From: Streptomyces sp. HM190 | GTDB taxonomy: Bacteria > Actinomycetota > Actinomycetes > Streptomycetales > Streptomycetaceae | Length of the DNA stretch: 64,000 bases | Assembly (NCBI RefSeq): GCF_009857135.1 | Contig: NZ_CP047318.1 | Span: forward strand, 4,216,001-4,280,000 | Reading direction: 5' to 3' | Part shown: positions 53,517-62,443 of the stretch, one piece after another | Position numbering within the stretch: the first letter of the stretch is position 1 | Layout of the letters: each line of letters begins with the position of its first letter | Notes under the pieces: generated by a model | The model's database searches: none | What the model was told of the DNA's origin: nothing | Seen by the model: the letters and a program-made list of their open reading frames with translations, nothing else | Program-made: the position numbers and the translations under genes

Positions 53517-55823
53517 TTGAGGCCCTTGAACGGGTTGCGGCCGTGGAGCCGGCCGAGACCGTCCGGCGAGGCACGGCGGTTCAGCACGGCCAGGCGCTCG
53601 GAGGGCCCCCGGCGGTCCCACACGGCGGGCCGGTCCGAGGGCCCGCGACGGCCCCATGCGGCGAGCCGGTTCGAGGGCCCGCGACGGTCCGGTGTGGCGA
53701 GGTGGGCGGCTGGTGGCGGTGCGCCGTTGTCGAACCGGCTGCGGGCGTCGCTTCTGCTGCTGCTCGCCACGGTCGCGGCGGTGCTCGCCGGCGCCGTACC
53801 GGTCTCCGCGCACGCCGCGCTCACCGGCAGCGACCCGCAGCAGGGGTCGGTGGTCCAGGAGGCGCCGTCCCAGATCTCGCTCACCTTCTCCGAGAAGGTC
53901 GCGGCGTCCGACGGCTCGGTGCGCGTGTACGACCCCAAGGGCAAGCAGGTCGACACCGGCGATGTCGCCGACCTGGGCGGCAACAGCTACGGGGTGACAC
54001 TCCGGGCCGGACAGCCCGATGGCACCTTCACCGTCACCTACCAGGTGGTCTCGGCGGACAGCCACCCCGTCTCCGGCGCCTTCACCTTCTCCGTGGGCGC
54101 CCCCTCGAAGACGACGGTCCCCGTGCCGGGCCAGGAGGCCGGCGGCGGGGTGGTCGGCACGCTCTACGGGTTCGCCCGCTATCTGTCGTACGCCGGTTTC
54201 ATCCTGCTGGTCGGCGGCGCCGCGTTCGTCCTGGCCTGCTGGCAGCGCGGTGCCGGGGTACGCCCCGTGCAGCGGCTCGTGGTCTCCGGGTGGCTCACGC
54301 TCGCCGTGGCCACCCTGGCCATGCTGCTGCTGCGCGGCTCGTACACCGGATCCGGCAAGCTCGGCGACGTCTTCGACCTGGTTCTGCTCAGCGACGTCCT
54401 CCAGACGAAGACGGGTGCCGCACTCGTCTCCCGCCTGCTGCTGCTCGCCGCGGCGGCCCTCTTCATCGCGGTCCTCCTCGGCGCGTACGCACGGCGGGAC
54501 GAGGACGAGGACGAGAACGACGACGAGGAGGACGACGTCGGTGGCGAGAGCGCGGGCGAGGGCGTCGAGCAGGAAGAAGGCGCCCGGGAGGCCGGCCGCG
54601 CGGAGGGGGCGGGTTCCGAGGACGACGGCGAACCCTCCGACGCCGACGACGGCTCCTACCAGCGAGACCTCACCTTCGGACTGGCCATCGGTGGCGGCGT
54701 GGTCGCCGCCGGGCTCGCCGCGAGCTGGGCGATGGCCGAGCACGCCTCGACCGGTCTCCAGGCCGGCCTCGCCATGCCCCTCGACATCCTGCACCTGCTG
54801 GCGGTCGCCGCGTGGCTGGGCGGTCTGGCGACGCTGCTCGTGGCGTTGTTCCGGGCACCCGCCGACGCGCAGATCGAGACCGCGGCCGTACGCCGGTTCT
54901 CGCGGGTCGCGTTCGGCAGCGTCCTGGTGCTGGCGGCCACCGGGGTCTACGCCTCCTGGCGGCAGGTCGGCACCTGGTCGGCGCTGACCGGCACGTCCTA
55001 CGGGCAGCTGCTGCTCGTGAAGGTCGGCCTGGTCGCCGTGCTGGTCGGGATCGCGTGGATCTCCCGCCGCTGGACCGCCCAGCTGGCGGAGGCACCGGCG
55101 CCGGTGGAGGCGGACCGGGAGAAGGCCGCGGTCGCCGTGTCCGCCACCGGGGGCGCGGGTGACGCGGGCGAAGACACCGGCGGCGCCGGGGATGCCGCTG
55201 GTGGCGCCGGCGATGGCGCCGGCGGCACCGGCCATGACGGCGGCGACCCCGAGCGCGCCGCGCAGCTGGCCCGGCAGCGGGCCGCGATGGCCACCGCGCG
55301 CCAGAAGCGGCTGCGGGACGCCGATCCGGGCCGGCGGGGCCTGCGCCGGTCGGTGCTCGCGGAGGCGGGCGTCGCCGTCGTCCTCCTCGCCGTCACCACC
55401 GCCCTGACCTCCACCGAGCCGGGCCGCACCGTGGAGGAGGCCAAGGCGGCCAACGCGGCCGTCGCACCGGACACCCAGTCGGGGGCGCTGGCGCTCGACA
55501 TGTCGTTCGACACCGGGGGCAAGAACGGCAAGGGCGTCGTCCGGCTGGAGATCGACCCGGCGCGCGTCGGCGCCAACGAGATGCACGTCTACGTCCAGCG
55601 CCCCGACGGCACGGCCTACGACATCCCCGAGGTGAAGGTCGCCTTCACCCTGGAGGCCAAGGACATCGGCCCCCTGCCCGTGGTGCCCGACCACATCGCC
55701 GGCGGGCACTGGACGGCCGACGGCGTGCAGATCCCCATGGCGGGCGACTGGAACATCGAGGTCACCGTGCGCACGTCAGACATCGACCAGGTGACCGTGA
55801 GCAAGAACGCGAAGATCGGCTGA
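53517..55823 (+). CDS. CopC-CopD fusion copper transport protein
   Basis: 768 residues from a TTG with GGAGGG 7 bases upstream. A 12-residue repeat (R-S/F-E-G-P-R-R) leader of about 65 residues precedes a signal segment. CopC domain (about 98-195): HAALTGSDPQQGS with the copper-binding first His, then DSHPVSGAFTFSV. Eight or so helices of CopD follow, split by a very acidic loop (about 325-385). A second soluble domain (about 640-768) ends the protein, with EMHVYVQRPDG and VQIPMAGDW. It moves copper across the membrane. Six residues before the next ATG is a small gap: the DyP gene begins 8 bases later. Confidence 0.9.
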   Translation: MRPLNGLRPWSRPRPSGEARRFSTARRSEGPRRSHTAGRSEGPRRPHAASRFEGPRRSGVARWAAGGGAPLSNRLRASLLLLLATVAAVLAGAVPVSAHAALTGSDPQQGSVVQEAPSQISLTFSEKVAASDGSVRVYDPKGKQVDTGDVADLGGNSYGVTLRAGQPDGTFTVTYQVVSADSHPVSGAFTFSVGAPSKTTVPVPGQEAGGGVVGTLYGFARYLSYAGFILLVGGAAFVLACWQRGAGVRPVQRLVVSGWLTLAVATLAMLLLRGSYTGSGKLGDVFDLVLLSDVLQTKTGAALVSRLLLLAAAALFIAVLLGAYARRDEDEDENDDEEDDVGGESAGEGVEQEEGAREAGRAEGAGSEDDGEPSDADDGSYQRDLTFGLAIGGGVVAAGLAASWAMAEHASTGLQAGLAMPLDILHLLAVAAWLGGLATLLVALFRAPADAQIETAAVRRFSRVAFGSVLVLAATGVYASWRQVGTWSALTGTSYGQLLLVKVGLVAVLVGIAWISRRWTAQLAEAPAPVEADREKAAVAVSATGGAGDAGEDTGGAGDAAGGAGDGAGGTGHDGGDPERAAQLARQRAAMATARQKRLRDADPGRRGLRRSVLAEAGVAVVLLAVTTALTSTEPGRTVEEAKAANAAVAPDTQSGALALDMSFDTGGKNGKGVVRLEIDPARVGANEMHVYVQRPDGTAYDIPEVKVAFTLEAKDIGPLPVVPDHIAGGHWTADGVQIPMAGDWNIEVTVRTSDIDQVTVSKNAKIG
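53595..53702 (+). repeat. Three 36-bp in-frame repeats in the CopCD leader
   Basis: Units at 53595, 53631 and 53667 each code R-S/F-E-G-P-R-R-x-x-x-A-x. The repeat gives an Arg-rich cytoplasmic leader of unusual length before the signal segment. Copy number may vary between strains. Confidence 0.7.
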
Positions 55824-55831
55824 ACCGCACC

Positions 55832-57220
55832 ATGACCGACCAGTCCACCACCGTCCCGTCCGGCGCCCCGTCCGAAGGCGTCCCCGCCAAGGGCGCCTCG
55901 TCCGTGGACGGGCCCTCCAAGAACACCTCTTCCGAGGGCGCCCCTTCCCAGAAGGCGATCTCGCGACGCCGTCTGCTCGGCACCGCCGGTGCCACGGGGC
56001 TCGCCCTGGGCGCGGCCGGGGGAGCGGCCGGATACGCGGCCGGATCCTCCGCCTCCTCCGACGCGTCCTCCTCGTCCGACGCCGGGAAGGAGGTCACCCC
56101 GCTCTCCTCCCTCGGGGCGGGTGAGGTGATGTTTCACGGGAAACATCAGCCGGGGATCACGACGCCGCTCCAGGCCCGCGGCCACCTCGTCGCGTTCGAC
56201 CTGGTCGCCGGGGCGGGCCGCAGGGAGGCGGCCGCGCTGCTGCGCCGCTGGTCGGAGACGGCCCGGCGGCTGATGGCGGGCGAGGCCGCGGCCCAGGACG
56301 ACACGGGGGTGGCACGTGACGCCGGCCCCTCGTCGCTGACGGTCACCTTCGGCTTCGGGCACAGCTTCTTCGCCCGTACGGGGCTGGAGAAGCAGCGCCC
56401 CGACTCACTGGACCCGTTGCCGGACTTCTCCTCCGACCAGTTGGACAAGGCACGCAGCAACGGCGATCTGTGGGTGCAGATCGGCGCCGACGACGCCCTC
56501 GTCGCCTTCCACGCCCTGCGCGCGATCCAGAAGGACGCGGGGGGCGCGGCCCGGGTGCGCTGGCAGATGAACGGCTTCAACCGTTCGCCTGGAGCCACGG
56601 CGCACCCCATGACGGCCCGCAATCTGATGGGGCAGATCGACGGCACGCGCAATCCGAAGCCGGCCGAGCCCGACTTCGACGAGCGGATCTTCGTCCCCGC
56701 GTCGGGGGCGTCCGGCGACCCGGCATGGATGGCGAACGGTTCGTACGCCGTCGTACGCCGTATCCGCATGCTCCTCGACGACTGGGAGCAGCTCTCCCAG
56801 AAGGAGCAGGAGGACGTCATCGGGCGGCGGAAGTCGGACGGCGCTCCCTTGAGCGGGGGCGCGAAGGCGACGGAGACGACCGAGATGGACCTGGAGAAGA
56901 CCGACTCCCAGGGCAACCTGCTCGTCCCGATCAACGCACACGCCCGGATCAGCCGTCCCGACCAGAACGGTGGCGCGGCCATGCTGCGCCGGCCGTTCTC
57001 CTTCCACGACGGCATCGACGCGAAGGGCGTCCCCGACGCGGGCCTCCTCTTCGTCTGCTGGCAGGCCGACCCCCTCCGCGGCTTCGTCACCGTCCAGCGC
57101 AAACTCGACCGCGGTGACGCCCTCTCCCGGTTCATCCGCCACGAGTCCAGCGGCCTTTTCGCGGTGCCGGGCGGCGCGGCGAAGGGCGAGTACGTGGGCC
57201 AGCGGCTGCTGGAGGGGTAG
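55832..57220 (+). CDS. dtpA: Tat-secreted DyP-type heme peroxidase
   Basis: 462 residues. A disordered leader, then the Tat motif SRRRLLGTAG and a hydrophobic stretch. The DyP domain (about 90-460) has the distal G-x-x-D-G-T motif in NLMGQIDGTRNP, Arg in VVRRIRM and the proximal His in INAHARI. It oxidises large dyes or phenols with H2O2; the EfeB-type deferrochelatase is the alternative. From memory the S. lividans homologue DtpA lies in the same gene order and is needed for maturation of the copper oxidase GlxA. It starts 8 bases after the CopCD stop. Confidence 0.9.
   Translation: MTDQSTTVPSGAPSEGVPAKGASSVDGPSKNTSSEGAPSQKAISRRRLLGTAGATGLALGAAGGAAGYAAGSSASSDASSSSDAGKEVTPLSSLGAGEVMFHGKHQPGITTPLQARGHLVAFDLVAGAGRREAAALLRRWSETARRLMAGEAAAQDDTGVARDAGPSSLTVTFGFGHSFFARTGLEKQRPDSLDPLPDFSSDQLDKARSNGDLWVQIGADDALVAFHALRAIQKDAGGAARVRWQMNGFNRSPGATAHPMTARNLMGQIDGTRNPKPAEPDFDERIFVPASGASGDPAWMANGSYAVVRRIRMLLDDWEQLSQKEQEDVIGRRKSDGAPLSGGAKATETTEMDLEKTDSQGNLLVPINAHARISRPDQNGGAAMLRRPFSFHDGIDAKGVPDAGLLFVCWQADPLRGFVTVQRKLDRGDALSRFIRHESSGLFAVPGGAAKGEYVGQRLLEG
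56131..56144. promoter_or_regulatory. Near-perfect parS site inside the DyP gene
   Basis: GTTTCACGGGAAAC has one change from the consensus GTTTCACGTGAAAC. The flanks extend the symmetry (GATGTTTC...GAAACATC, 56128-56147). It may be a weaker ParB site. It codes M-F-H-G-K-H, so the protein sequence also constrains it. Confidence 0.5.
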
Positions 57221-57283
57221 CGGGTACGGCGGAGTGAGCCGGAGTGCGCCGGGGCCGTGGCCGACGTCCGGCCGGAGGGCCTG

Positions 57284-57410
57284 GTGAGGTCAGTCGGTGT
57301 CGATGTCCGACAGGGGCCCTCCTGAGGTCAGTCGGTGTCGACGTCCGGCCGGGGCCCTGCTGAGGTTGGTGTCGAGGTGCTCCCGGGGCCCTGCTGAGGT
57401 CCGGATCCGG
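57284..57410. repeat. Tandem 34-39 bp repeats before pheA
   Basis: TGAGGT starts units at 57284, 57323, 57361 and 57395. The first two share TGAGGTCAGTCGGTGTCG and CCGGGGCCCT, the third is shortened. The rest of 57221-57522 has no gene; the pheA start is 6-13 bases after a GTGAGGTC segment. Confidence 0.65.
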
Positions 57411-57522
57411 CGCGTGGTGTCCCGGGCCCGCGGTGGGGACGCTGCGGGGCCGGGGTCGCCCGCAGGGGTGGTGGGGACGGTGGTCGTGCGCCGTCCCCGT
57501 GTAGGCCCATTAGGGTGAGGTC

Positions 57523-58458
57523 ATGCCAGCCAGCTACGTGTACCTCGGCCCCGAGGGCACCTTCACCGAGGTCGCCCTGCGCACGCTGCCGGAGTCCGCG
57601 ACCCGCGAGCTCGTCCCGATGGTGTCCGTCCCCGCCGCCCTCGACGCCGTCCGTAACGGCGAGGCCGAGGCCGCCTTCGTCCCGATCGAGAACTCCGTCG
57701 AGGGCGGTATCACCACGACCCTCGACGAGCTGGTCGCCGGCGCCCCGCTGATGATCTACCGCGAGGTGCTCCTCTCGATCACCTTCGCGCTGCTGGTCCG
57801 CCCGGGCACGAAGCTCTCCGAGATCAAGACCGTCACCGCGCACCCGGCCGCCCAGCCGCAGGTCCGCAACTGGATGAAGGCCAACCTCCCCCCGGACGTC
57901 GTCTGGGAGTCCGCCGCCTCGAACGCCGACGGCGCCCGGCTCGTCCAGGAGGGCCGTTACGACGCCGCCTTCGCCGGCGAGTTCGCGGCCTCGCGGTACG
58001 GGCTGGAGGCCCTGGAGACGGAGATCCACGACGCGGAGAACGCCCAGACCCGGTTCGTCCTGGTCGGCCGTCCAGCCCGGCCCGCCGCCCCGACCGGCGC
58101 CGACAAGACCTCCGTCGTCATCTGGCAACGCGACGACCACCCCGGTGGTCTGCGCGATCTGCTCGGCGAGTTCGCCGTCCGCGGCGTCAACCTCATGCTG
58201 CTCCAGTCCCGCCCGACCGGTGAGGGCATCGGCAACTACTGCTTCGCCATCGACGCAGAGGGCCACATCTCCGACCGCCGGGTCGCCGAGGCACTGATGG
58301 GCCTCAAGCGGGTCTGCCTCCAGGTGCGCTTCCTCGGTTCGTACCCGCGTGCGGACGCCGCCGTGGCGAAGATGCGGCCCGCTCTGCCCGGGACCTCGGA
58401 CGCCGAGTTCGTCGCCGCTGCGGACTGGGTGGCGCGCTGCCAGGACGGTCGGTTCTAG
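57523..58458 (+). CDS. pheA: Prephenate dehydratase
   Basis: 311 residues, typical for a stand-alone enzyme. The dehydratase domain (1-185) starts SYVYLGPEGTFTEVAL, with VPIENSVEGG and the catalytic T-R-F in QTRFVLVG. The ACT domain (about 195-280) has DDHPGGLRDLLGEFAVRGVNLMLLQSRPT, the phenylalanine-binding site. It converts prephenate to phenylpyruvate and is feedback-inhibited by phenylalanine. The gene order pheA-serS is conserved in Streptomyces. Confidence 0.97.
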   Translation: MPASYVYLGPEGTFTEVALRTLPESATRELVPMVSVPAALDAVRNGEAEAAFVPIENSVEGGITTTLDELVAGAPLMIYREVLLSITFALLVRPGTKLSEIKTVTAHPAAQPQVRNWMKANLPPDVVWESAASNADGARLVQEGRYDAAFAGEFAASRYGLEALETEIHDAENAQTRFVLVGRPARPAAPTGADKTSVVIWQRDDHPGGLRDLLGEFAVRGVNLMLLQSRPTGEGIGNYCFAIDAEGHISDRRVAEALMGLKRVCLQVRFLGSYPRADAAVAKMRPALPGTSDAEFVAAADWVARCQDGRF

Positions 58459-58489
58459 GCCACACGGCGGTCCTACCTGCTTATTTTCT

Positions 58490-58811
58490 TTGTCCACAGA
58501 AGTTATCCACAGGCTGGCTTCTCGATCTGGGGACAAGTCGACACAGCAGAGCCGTGCAGTCGACAAATCCCCTTACCGAACCCCGCTCTGTCCACACCCC
58601 CGTAGATCACCCTTCGTCCATGCGTTTCCCCGAGTCAACCCTTTAGGGCGCCCCATTCCCGCATGAATCCACTCGAACGTGGACGTGAGGGCGGTTTGGG
58701 CCGGGAATCCTGAAGTCGGCCCCCACTCTTCGAAACGATCTTTCCAACCGTCCACAGATCTTTCACACAGCCTGTGGATAACTTTCCGGCACTGTGGATT
58801 CCTGTGGACGG
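58490..58811. other. DnaA-box cluster between pheA and serS
   Basis: Intergenic region 58459-59011 has a cluster of DnaA-box matches on both strands: TTGTCCACA (58490, exact), TTATCCACA (58503, exact E. coli R1), CTGTCCACA (58588), CCGTCCACA (58748), TGTGGATAA (58773, reverse, exact), TGTGGACGG (58803, reverse), plus weaker matches at 58528 and 58793. The spacer is AT-richer than usual. There is no dnaA or dnaN gene next to it. It could sequester DnaA or act in serS regulation. Confidence 0.85.
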
Positions 58812-58999
58812 GCGAGCACCAAGTCCCGTGCAGCACAAGGGAATCGAGTCAACCAAAGGCCGTCTTCACGCCTTCCTTCAGGGGGTCGCCCCCCATTCAT
58901 TGACGCCCCTCAACCCCATGGCCGCGGGAACATTTCTCGCAAATCGCAACGGTGGCGGCGTACCGCAATTCCGGGTCGTGGGGCGGAAGCACTCCCCGG

Positions 59000-59011
59000 T
59001 AGCCTTGAGGG
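59000..59011 (+). promoter_or_regulatory. Leaderless serS promoter element
   Basis: TAGCCT (59000-59005) is a -10 hexamer ending 6 bases before the GTG of serS. No ribosome-binding site fits, so the message is probably leaderless. Confidence 0.55.
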
Positions 59012-60289
59012 GTGATTGACCTTCGCCTGCTCCGTGAGGACCCCGACCGTGTGCGCGCCTCCCAGCGCGCCCGTGGAGAGGACGTCGCGCTCGTCGACGC
59101 TCTCCTGTCTGCCGACGAGCGGCGCAGGTCCTCCGGCGTCCGCTTCGACGAGCTGCGCGCCGAACAGAAGTCGCTCGGCAAGCTGATCCCCAAGGCCACC
59201 GCCGAGGAGAAGGCCGAGCTGCTGAAGCGCGCGGAGCAGCTCAAGGCCGACGTGAAGGCCGCCGACGCCGAACGCGACGCGGCCGACACCGAGACCCAGG
59301 AGCTCCTCCTCCAGCTCGGCAACCTCGTCCACCCCGACGTCCCCGTCGGCGGCGAGGAGGACTTCGTCACGCTGGAGACGCACGGCGAGATCCGCGACTT
59401 CACGGCCGAGGGGTTCGCGCCCAAGGACCACCTGGAGCTGGGCACGCTGCTCGGCGCCATCGACACCGAGCGCGGCGCCAAGGTCTCGGGCTCGCGCTTC
59501 TACTTCCTGACGGGCGTCGGCGCCCTCCTGGAGCTCGCCCTCGTCAACGCCGCGATGTCCCAGGCCACCGCGGCCGGCTTCACCCCGATGCTGACCCCGG
59601 CGCTGGTCCGCCCGCAGTCGATGGCCGGCACCGGCTTCCTCGGCCAGGCCGCCCAGGACGTCTACCACCTGGACAAGGACGACCTCTACCTGGTCGGCAC
59701 CTCCGAGGTGGCACTCGCCGCGTACCACATGGACGAGATCATCGACGCCGACCGCCTCCCGCTGCGCTACGCCGGCTTCTCGCCGTGCTTCCGCCGCGAG
59801 GCCGGTTCACACGGCAAGGACACCCGCGGCATCTTCCGCGTCCACCAGTTCGACAAGGTGGAGATGTTCTCGTACGTCACCCCGGAGGACTCCCAGGCCG
59901 AGCACCAGCGCCTGCTGGACTGGGAGAAGCAGTGGCTGACGTCGCTGGAACTCCCGTTCCGCGTCATCGACGTCGCCTCCGCCGACCTCGGTTCCTCGGC
60001 CTCGCGCAAGTTCGACTGCGAGGCGTGGATCCCCACCCAGGGGAAGTACCGCGAGCTGACCTCGACCTCGGACTGCACCGAGTTCCAGTCCCGCCGGCTG
60101 TCGATCCGCGTCCGCGACGGCAAGCAGGTCCGCCCGCTGGCCACACTCAACGGCACGCTCTGCGCCGTCCCGCGCACGATCGTCGCGATCCTGGAGAACC
60201 ACCAGCAGGCCGACGGCTCCGTCCGGGTCCCCGAGGTCCTGCGCCCGTACCTGGGCGGCCGCGAGGTCCTGGAGCCGGTCACCAAGTGA
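59012..60289 (+). CDS. serS: Seryl-tRNA synthetase
   Basis: 425 residues, class II. The N-terminal coiled-coil tRNA-binding arm spans about 25-105. Motif 2 is FRREAGSHGKDTRGIFRVHQFDKVE, and the motif 3 region lies near TLNGTLCAVPRTIVAILE. It charges serine onto tRNA-Ser; three tRNA-Ser genes are in this window. The start is GTG. Its stop overlaps the HAD gene (GTGA). Confidence 0.97.
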   Translation: MIDLRLLREDPDRVRASQRARGEDVALVDALLSADERRRSSGVRFDELRAEQKSLGKLIPKATAEEKAELLKRAEQLKADVKAADAERDAADTETQELLLQLGNLVHPDVPVGGEEDFVTLETHGEIRDFTAEGFAPKDHLELGTLLGAIDTERGAKVSGSRFYFLTGVGALLELALVNAAMSQATAAGFTPMLTPALVRPQSMAGTGFLGQAAQDVYHLDKDDLYLVGTSEVALAAYHMDEIIDADRLPLRYAGFSPCFRREAGSHGKDTRGIFRVHQFDKVEMFSYVTPEDSQAEHQRLLDWEKQWLTSLELPFRVIDVASADLGSSASRKFDCEAWIPTQGKYRELTSTSDCTEFQSRRLSIRVRDGKQVRPLATLNGTLCAVPRTIVAILENHQQADGSVRVPEVLRPYLGGREVLEPVTK

Positions 60290-61137
60290 GCGACGCGGCT
60301 GCCACCGGGGAAGCCCGAGGGGTCCTCTCGGCCCCCTCGGGCTTCCCGTACAAGCTGATCGCGACCGACCTCGACGGAACGCTCCTGCGCTCCGACGACT
60401 CGGTCTCGGAGCGCACCCGTGAGGCGCTCGCCGCGGCCACCGCGGCGGGCGCCGCCCACATCGTCGTCACCGGCCGGGCCGTCCCCTCGACCCGCCACAT
60501 CCTCGACGACCTCGGCTACCGCGGCCTGGCCGTCTGCGGCCAGGGCGCCCAGGTGTACCACGCCGGGGAGCACCGCCTCCTCACGGCGGTCACCCTGGAC
60601 CGGAGGCTCGCCGCGGTGGCCCTCGCCAAGATCGAGGCGGAAGTCGGCCCGCTCCACCTGGCCGCCAGCCGCGCGGGCCTGGACGGCGAGCTGCTGTCCG
60701 GCCCGGGTTACGTCTTCCGGGGCACCCTGCCCACGGTCCCGTTCACGGAGGTGTCCGACCTCTGGTCGGCGCCGCTCAACAAGATCTACATCCAGCACCC
60801 CACCCTGAGCACCGACGAACTCACCGAAGCCGCCCAGCGGGCAGCCGGCGGCTTCGTCACGGTGGCCATGGCCGGCGAGGGCATCGTCGAACTCCTCCCC
60901 CTCGGCCTCACCAAGGCCACCGGGCTCTCCCTCGCCGCGCGCCGCCTCGGTGCCAAGGCCGCCGACACGATCGCCTTCGGCGACATGCCCAACGACATCC
61001 CGCTCCTCAACTGGGCCGCCCACGGCGTCGCCATGGCCAACGCCCATCCCACCCTCAAAGCCGTCGCCAACGAAGTGACCTCCTCCAACGACGCCGACGG
61101 CATCGCCGAGATCCTGGAACGCCTCCTGCCCGACTGA
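60286..61137 (+). CDS. Cof-type HAD family phosphatase
   Basis: 283 residues from a GTG that overlaps the serS stop. HAD motif 1 DLDGTLLRSDD, motif 2 in VVTGRAVPS, and motifs 3-4 with FGDMPNDIPLLNWA. The cap is of the C2 type (about 95-200). Such enzymes hydrolyse small sugar or nucleotide phosphates. The overlap suggests translation coupling with serS. Confidence 0.92.
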   Translation: MSDAAATGEARGVLSAPSGFPYKLIATDLDGTLLRSDDSVSERTREALAAATAAGAAHIVVTGRAVPSTRHILDDLGYRGLAVCGQGAQVYHAGEHRLLTAVTLDRRLAAVALAKIEAEVGPLHLAASRAGLDGELLSGPGYVFRGTLPTVPFTEVSDLWSAPLNKIYIQHPTLSTDELTEAAQRAAGGFVTVAMAGEGIVELLPLGLTKATGLSLAARRLGAKAADTIAFGDMPNDIPLLNWAAHGVAMANAHPTLKAVANEVTSSNDADGIAEILERLLPD

Positions 61138-61609
61138 GACCCTTCACGTCGCGCCGTCCACCACCGTCAGGTCACCCCGGCTTCAGGGCCGGGGGTTTCG
61201 AGGCCGGAGGGCAGGGCCGATGGGCTTCGGGATCTGTGGCGCAGGGCCGGTGGGCTTCGAGGGCGGTAGGCCCGGGGCCAGTGGGCTGGGGTCCGGGGGT
61301 CTTGGGGTCTTGGGCTTGCGGCGGGCCTGAGGACCGCGGGTGAGGGGGTGTTGGCCGGTCTCGGCGGGCGCGGCCTGTGGTCCGGGGTCAGTCAGGCTGT
61401 GGCTGTCGCGGTGACCTTGGCTGCGGCTTGGGGGACGATGGCCGGGGTCATTGTGTACAGGGCCTGTTGGTGCTGCTACTACGGTTCGAGGGCCTGTCCG
61501 CGGGGAACGACGGCCGACCCGGGTTCGGTACCTCGGCATCAACACCGAGAGCCCTCACACGCGCCCCCGAACCCCGGCACTCGGCCGAGTCACAGCGACA
61601 GCGATCCGG
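61138..61609. other. Low-complexity G-rich intergenic region
   Basis: 472 bases without a convincing gene. From 61190 to 61345 the plus strand repeats G-rich units (GCAGGGCCGGTGGGCTTCG twice) with very few A. It resembles the spacers at 4880 and 27600. Confidence 0.55.
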
Positions 61610-61693
<84 letters not shown>

Positions 61694-61973
61694 GGGTGGG
61701 CGGCCCACGCGAAGCGATTCGCGTGCTCGAAGCGGCCGCCCCGGGCAGTTCCCTTGCGGCGCGAACTCGACGGAGGGGTAACTACTCCGGATTCCGCCGC
61801 GGACTGCCCTGTCGGGAACTCGACGGACTGCGTCTGATGAACAGCATCGCCGGGCTCCTCTCCCAGAACGTGGTGCCGCCTCGATCCGGCAGCCTGGACT
61901 CCAACCACTCTGCCTGGCAGCCGACTTGTCCGCCACCGAATATCGGCGGCGTCCGTCCCGCCCCGTAGAACGG

Positions 61974-62276
61974 TCAGCGGCGACGCCGCTTGCGTCGGCG
62001 CGCCTTGCTGAAGAACCAACCCGCGGGCGGTTCGTCCGAACGCCACGGCTGGGGGTCGGGCGCCTGCTCCCGCCAACGCGCCGCGAGCATCCGAGCCCTC
62101 GCCGATGGCTCGGCGGTCTCCGCGGACCGGATGAAGTCCTCGTCCAGTTCGACGTCGTCCCAGACGCCCCCGGACTCGTCGCGACTCTTGCCTCCGCCCC
62201 CTGGCGCCGCCCGGGAACGGCCTCCGGACGCCATGTCCGGCTGCTCGCCCCCGTCGGGTGTGACCTCAGCTGTCAT
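61974..62276 (-). CDS. Small conserved actinobacterial protein with basic tail
   Basis: 100 residues starting MTAEVTPDGG, with AGGAGGACACGGGG upstream. Core: WDDVELDEDFIRSAETAEPSARARMLAARWREQAP, then PWRSDEPPAGWFFSKARRRKRRRR, a strongly basic end that may bind nucleic acid or membrane. It resembles the small Streptomyces family annotated as SGM_3592-like, from memory. Function unknown. Confidence 0.8.
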   Translation of the reverse strand: MTAEVTPDGGEQPDMASGGRSRAAPGGGGKSRDESGGVWDDVELDEDFIRSAETAEPSARARMLAARWREQAPDPQPWRSDEPPAGWFFSKARRRKRRRR

Positions 62277-62443
62277 CCCCGTGTCCTCCTGCCTCCTGGC
62301 CGCCCTTCCTGGCCGTCTCCTACCGCTTCGCTCCCCCTGCCCAGTGTGCCCGGACGTGTGTGAAGCCACCGTCAAGCCCGCGGGGGCCCTCCGGAGCGGC
62401 CACGTGCCCGCAAGGGCGCCGCGGCCGCCTCCCCGGAGGTTGC

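Noticed and set aside
58459..59011. oriC
   Set aside because: DnaA boxes are present, but dnaA and dnaN, which flank oriC in Streptomyces, are absent; pheA and serS flank this spacer. Fewer boxes are present than in a Streptomyces oriC.
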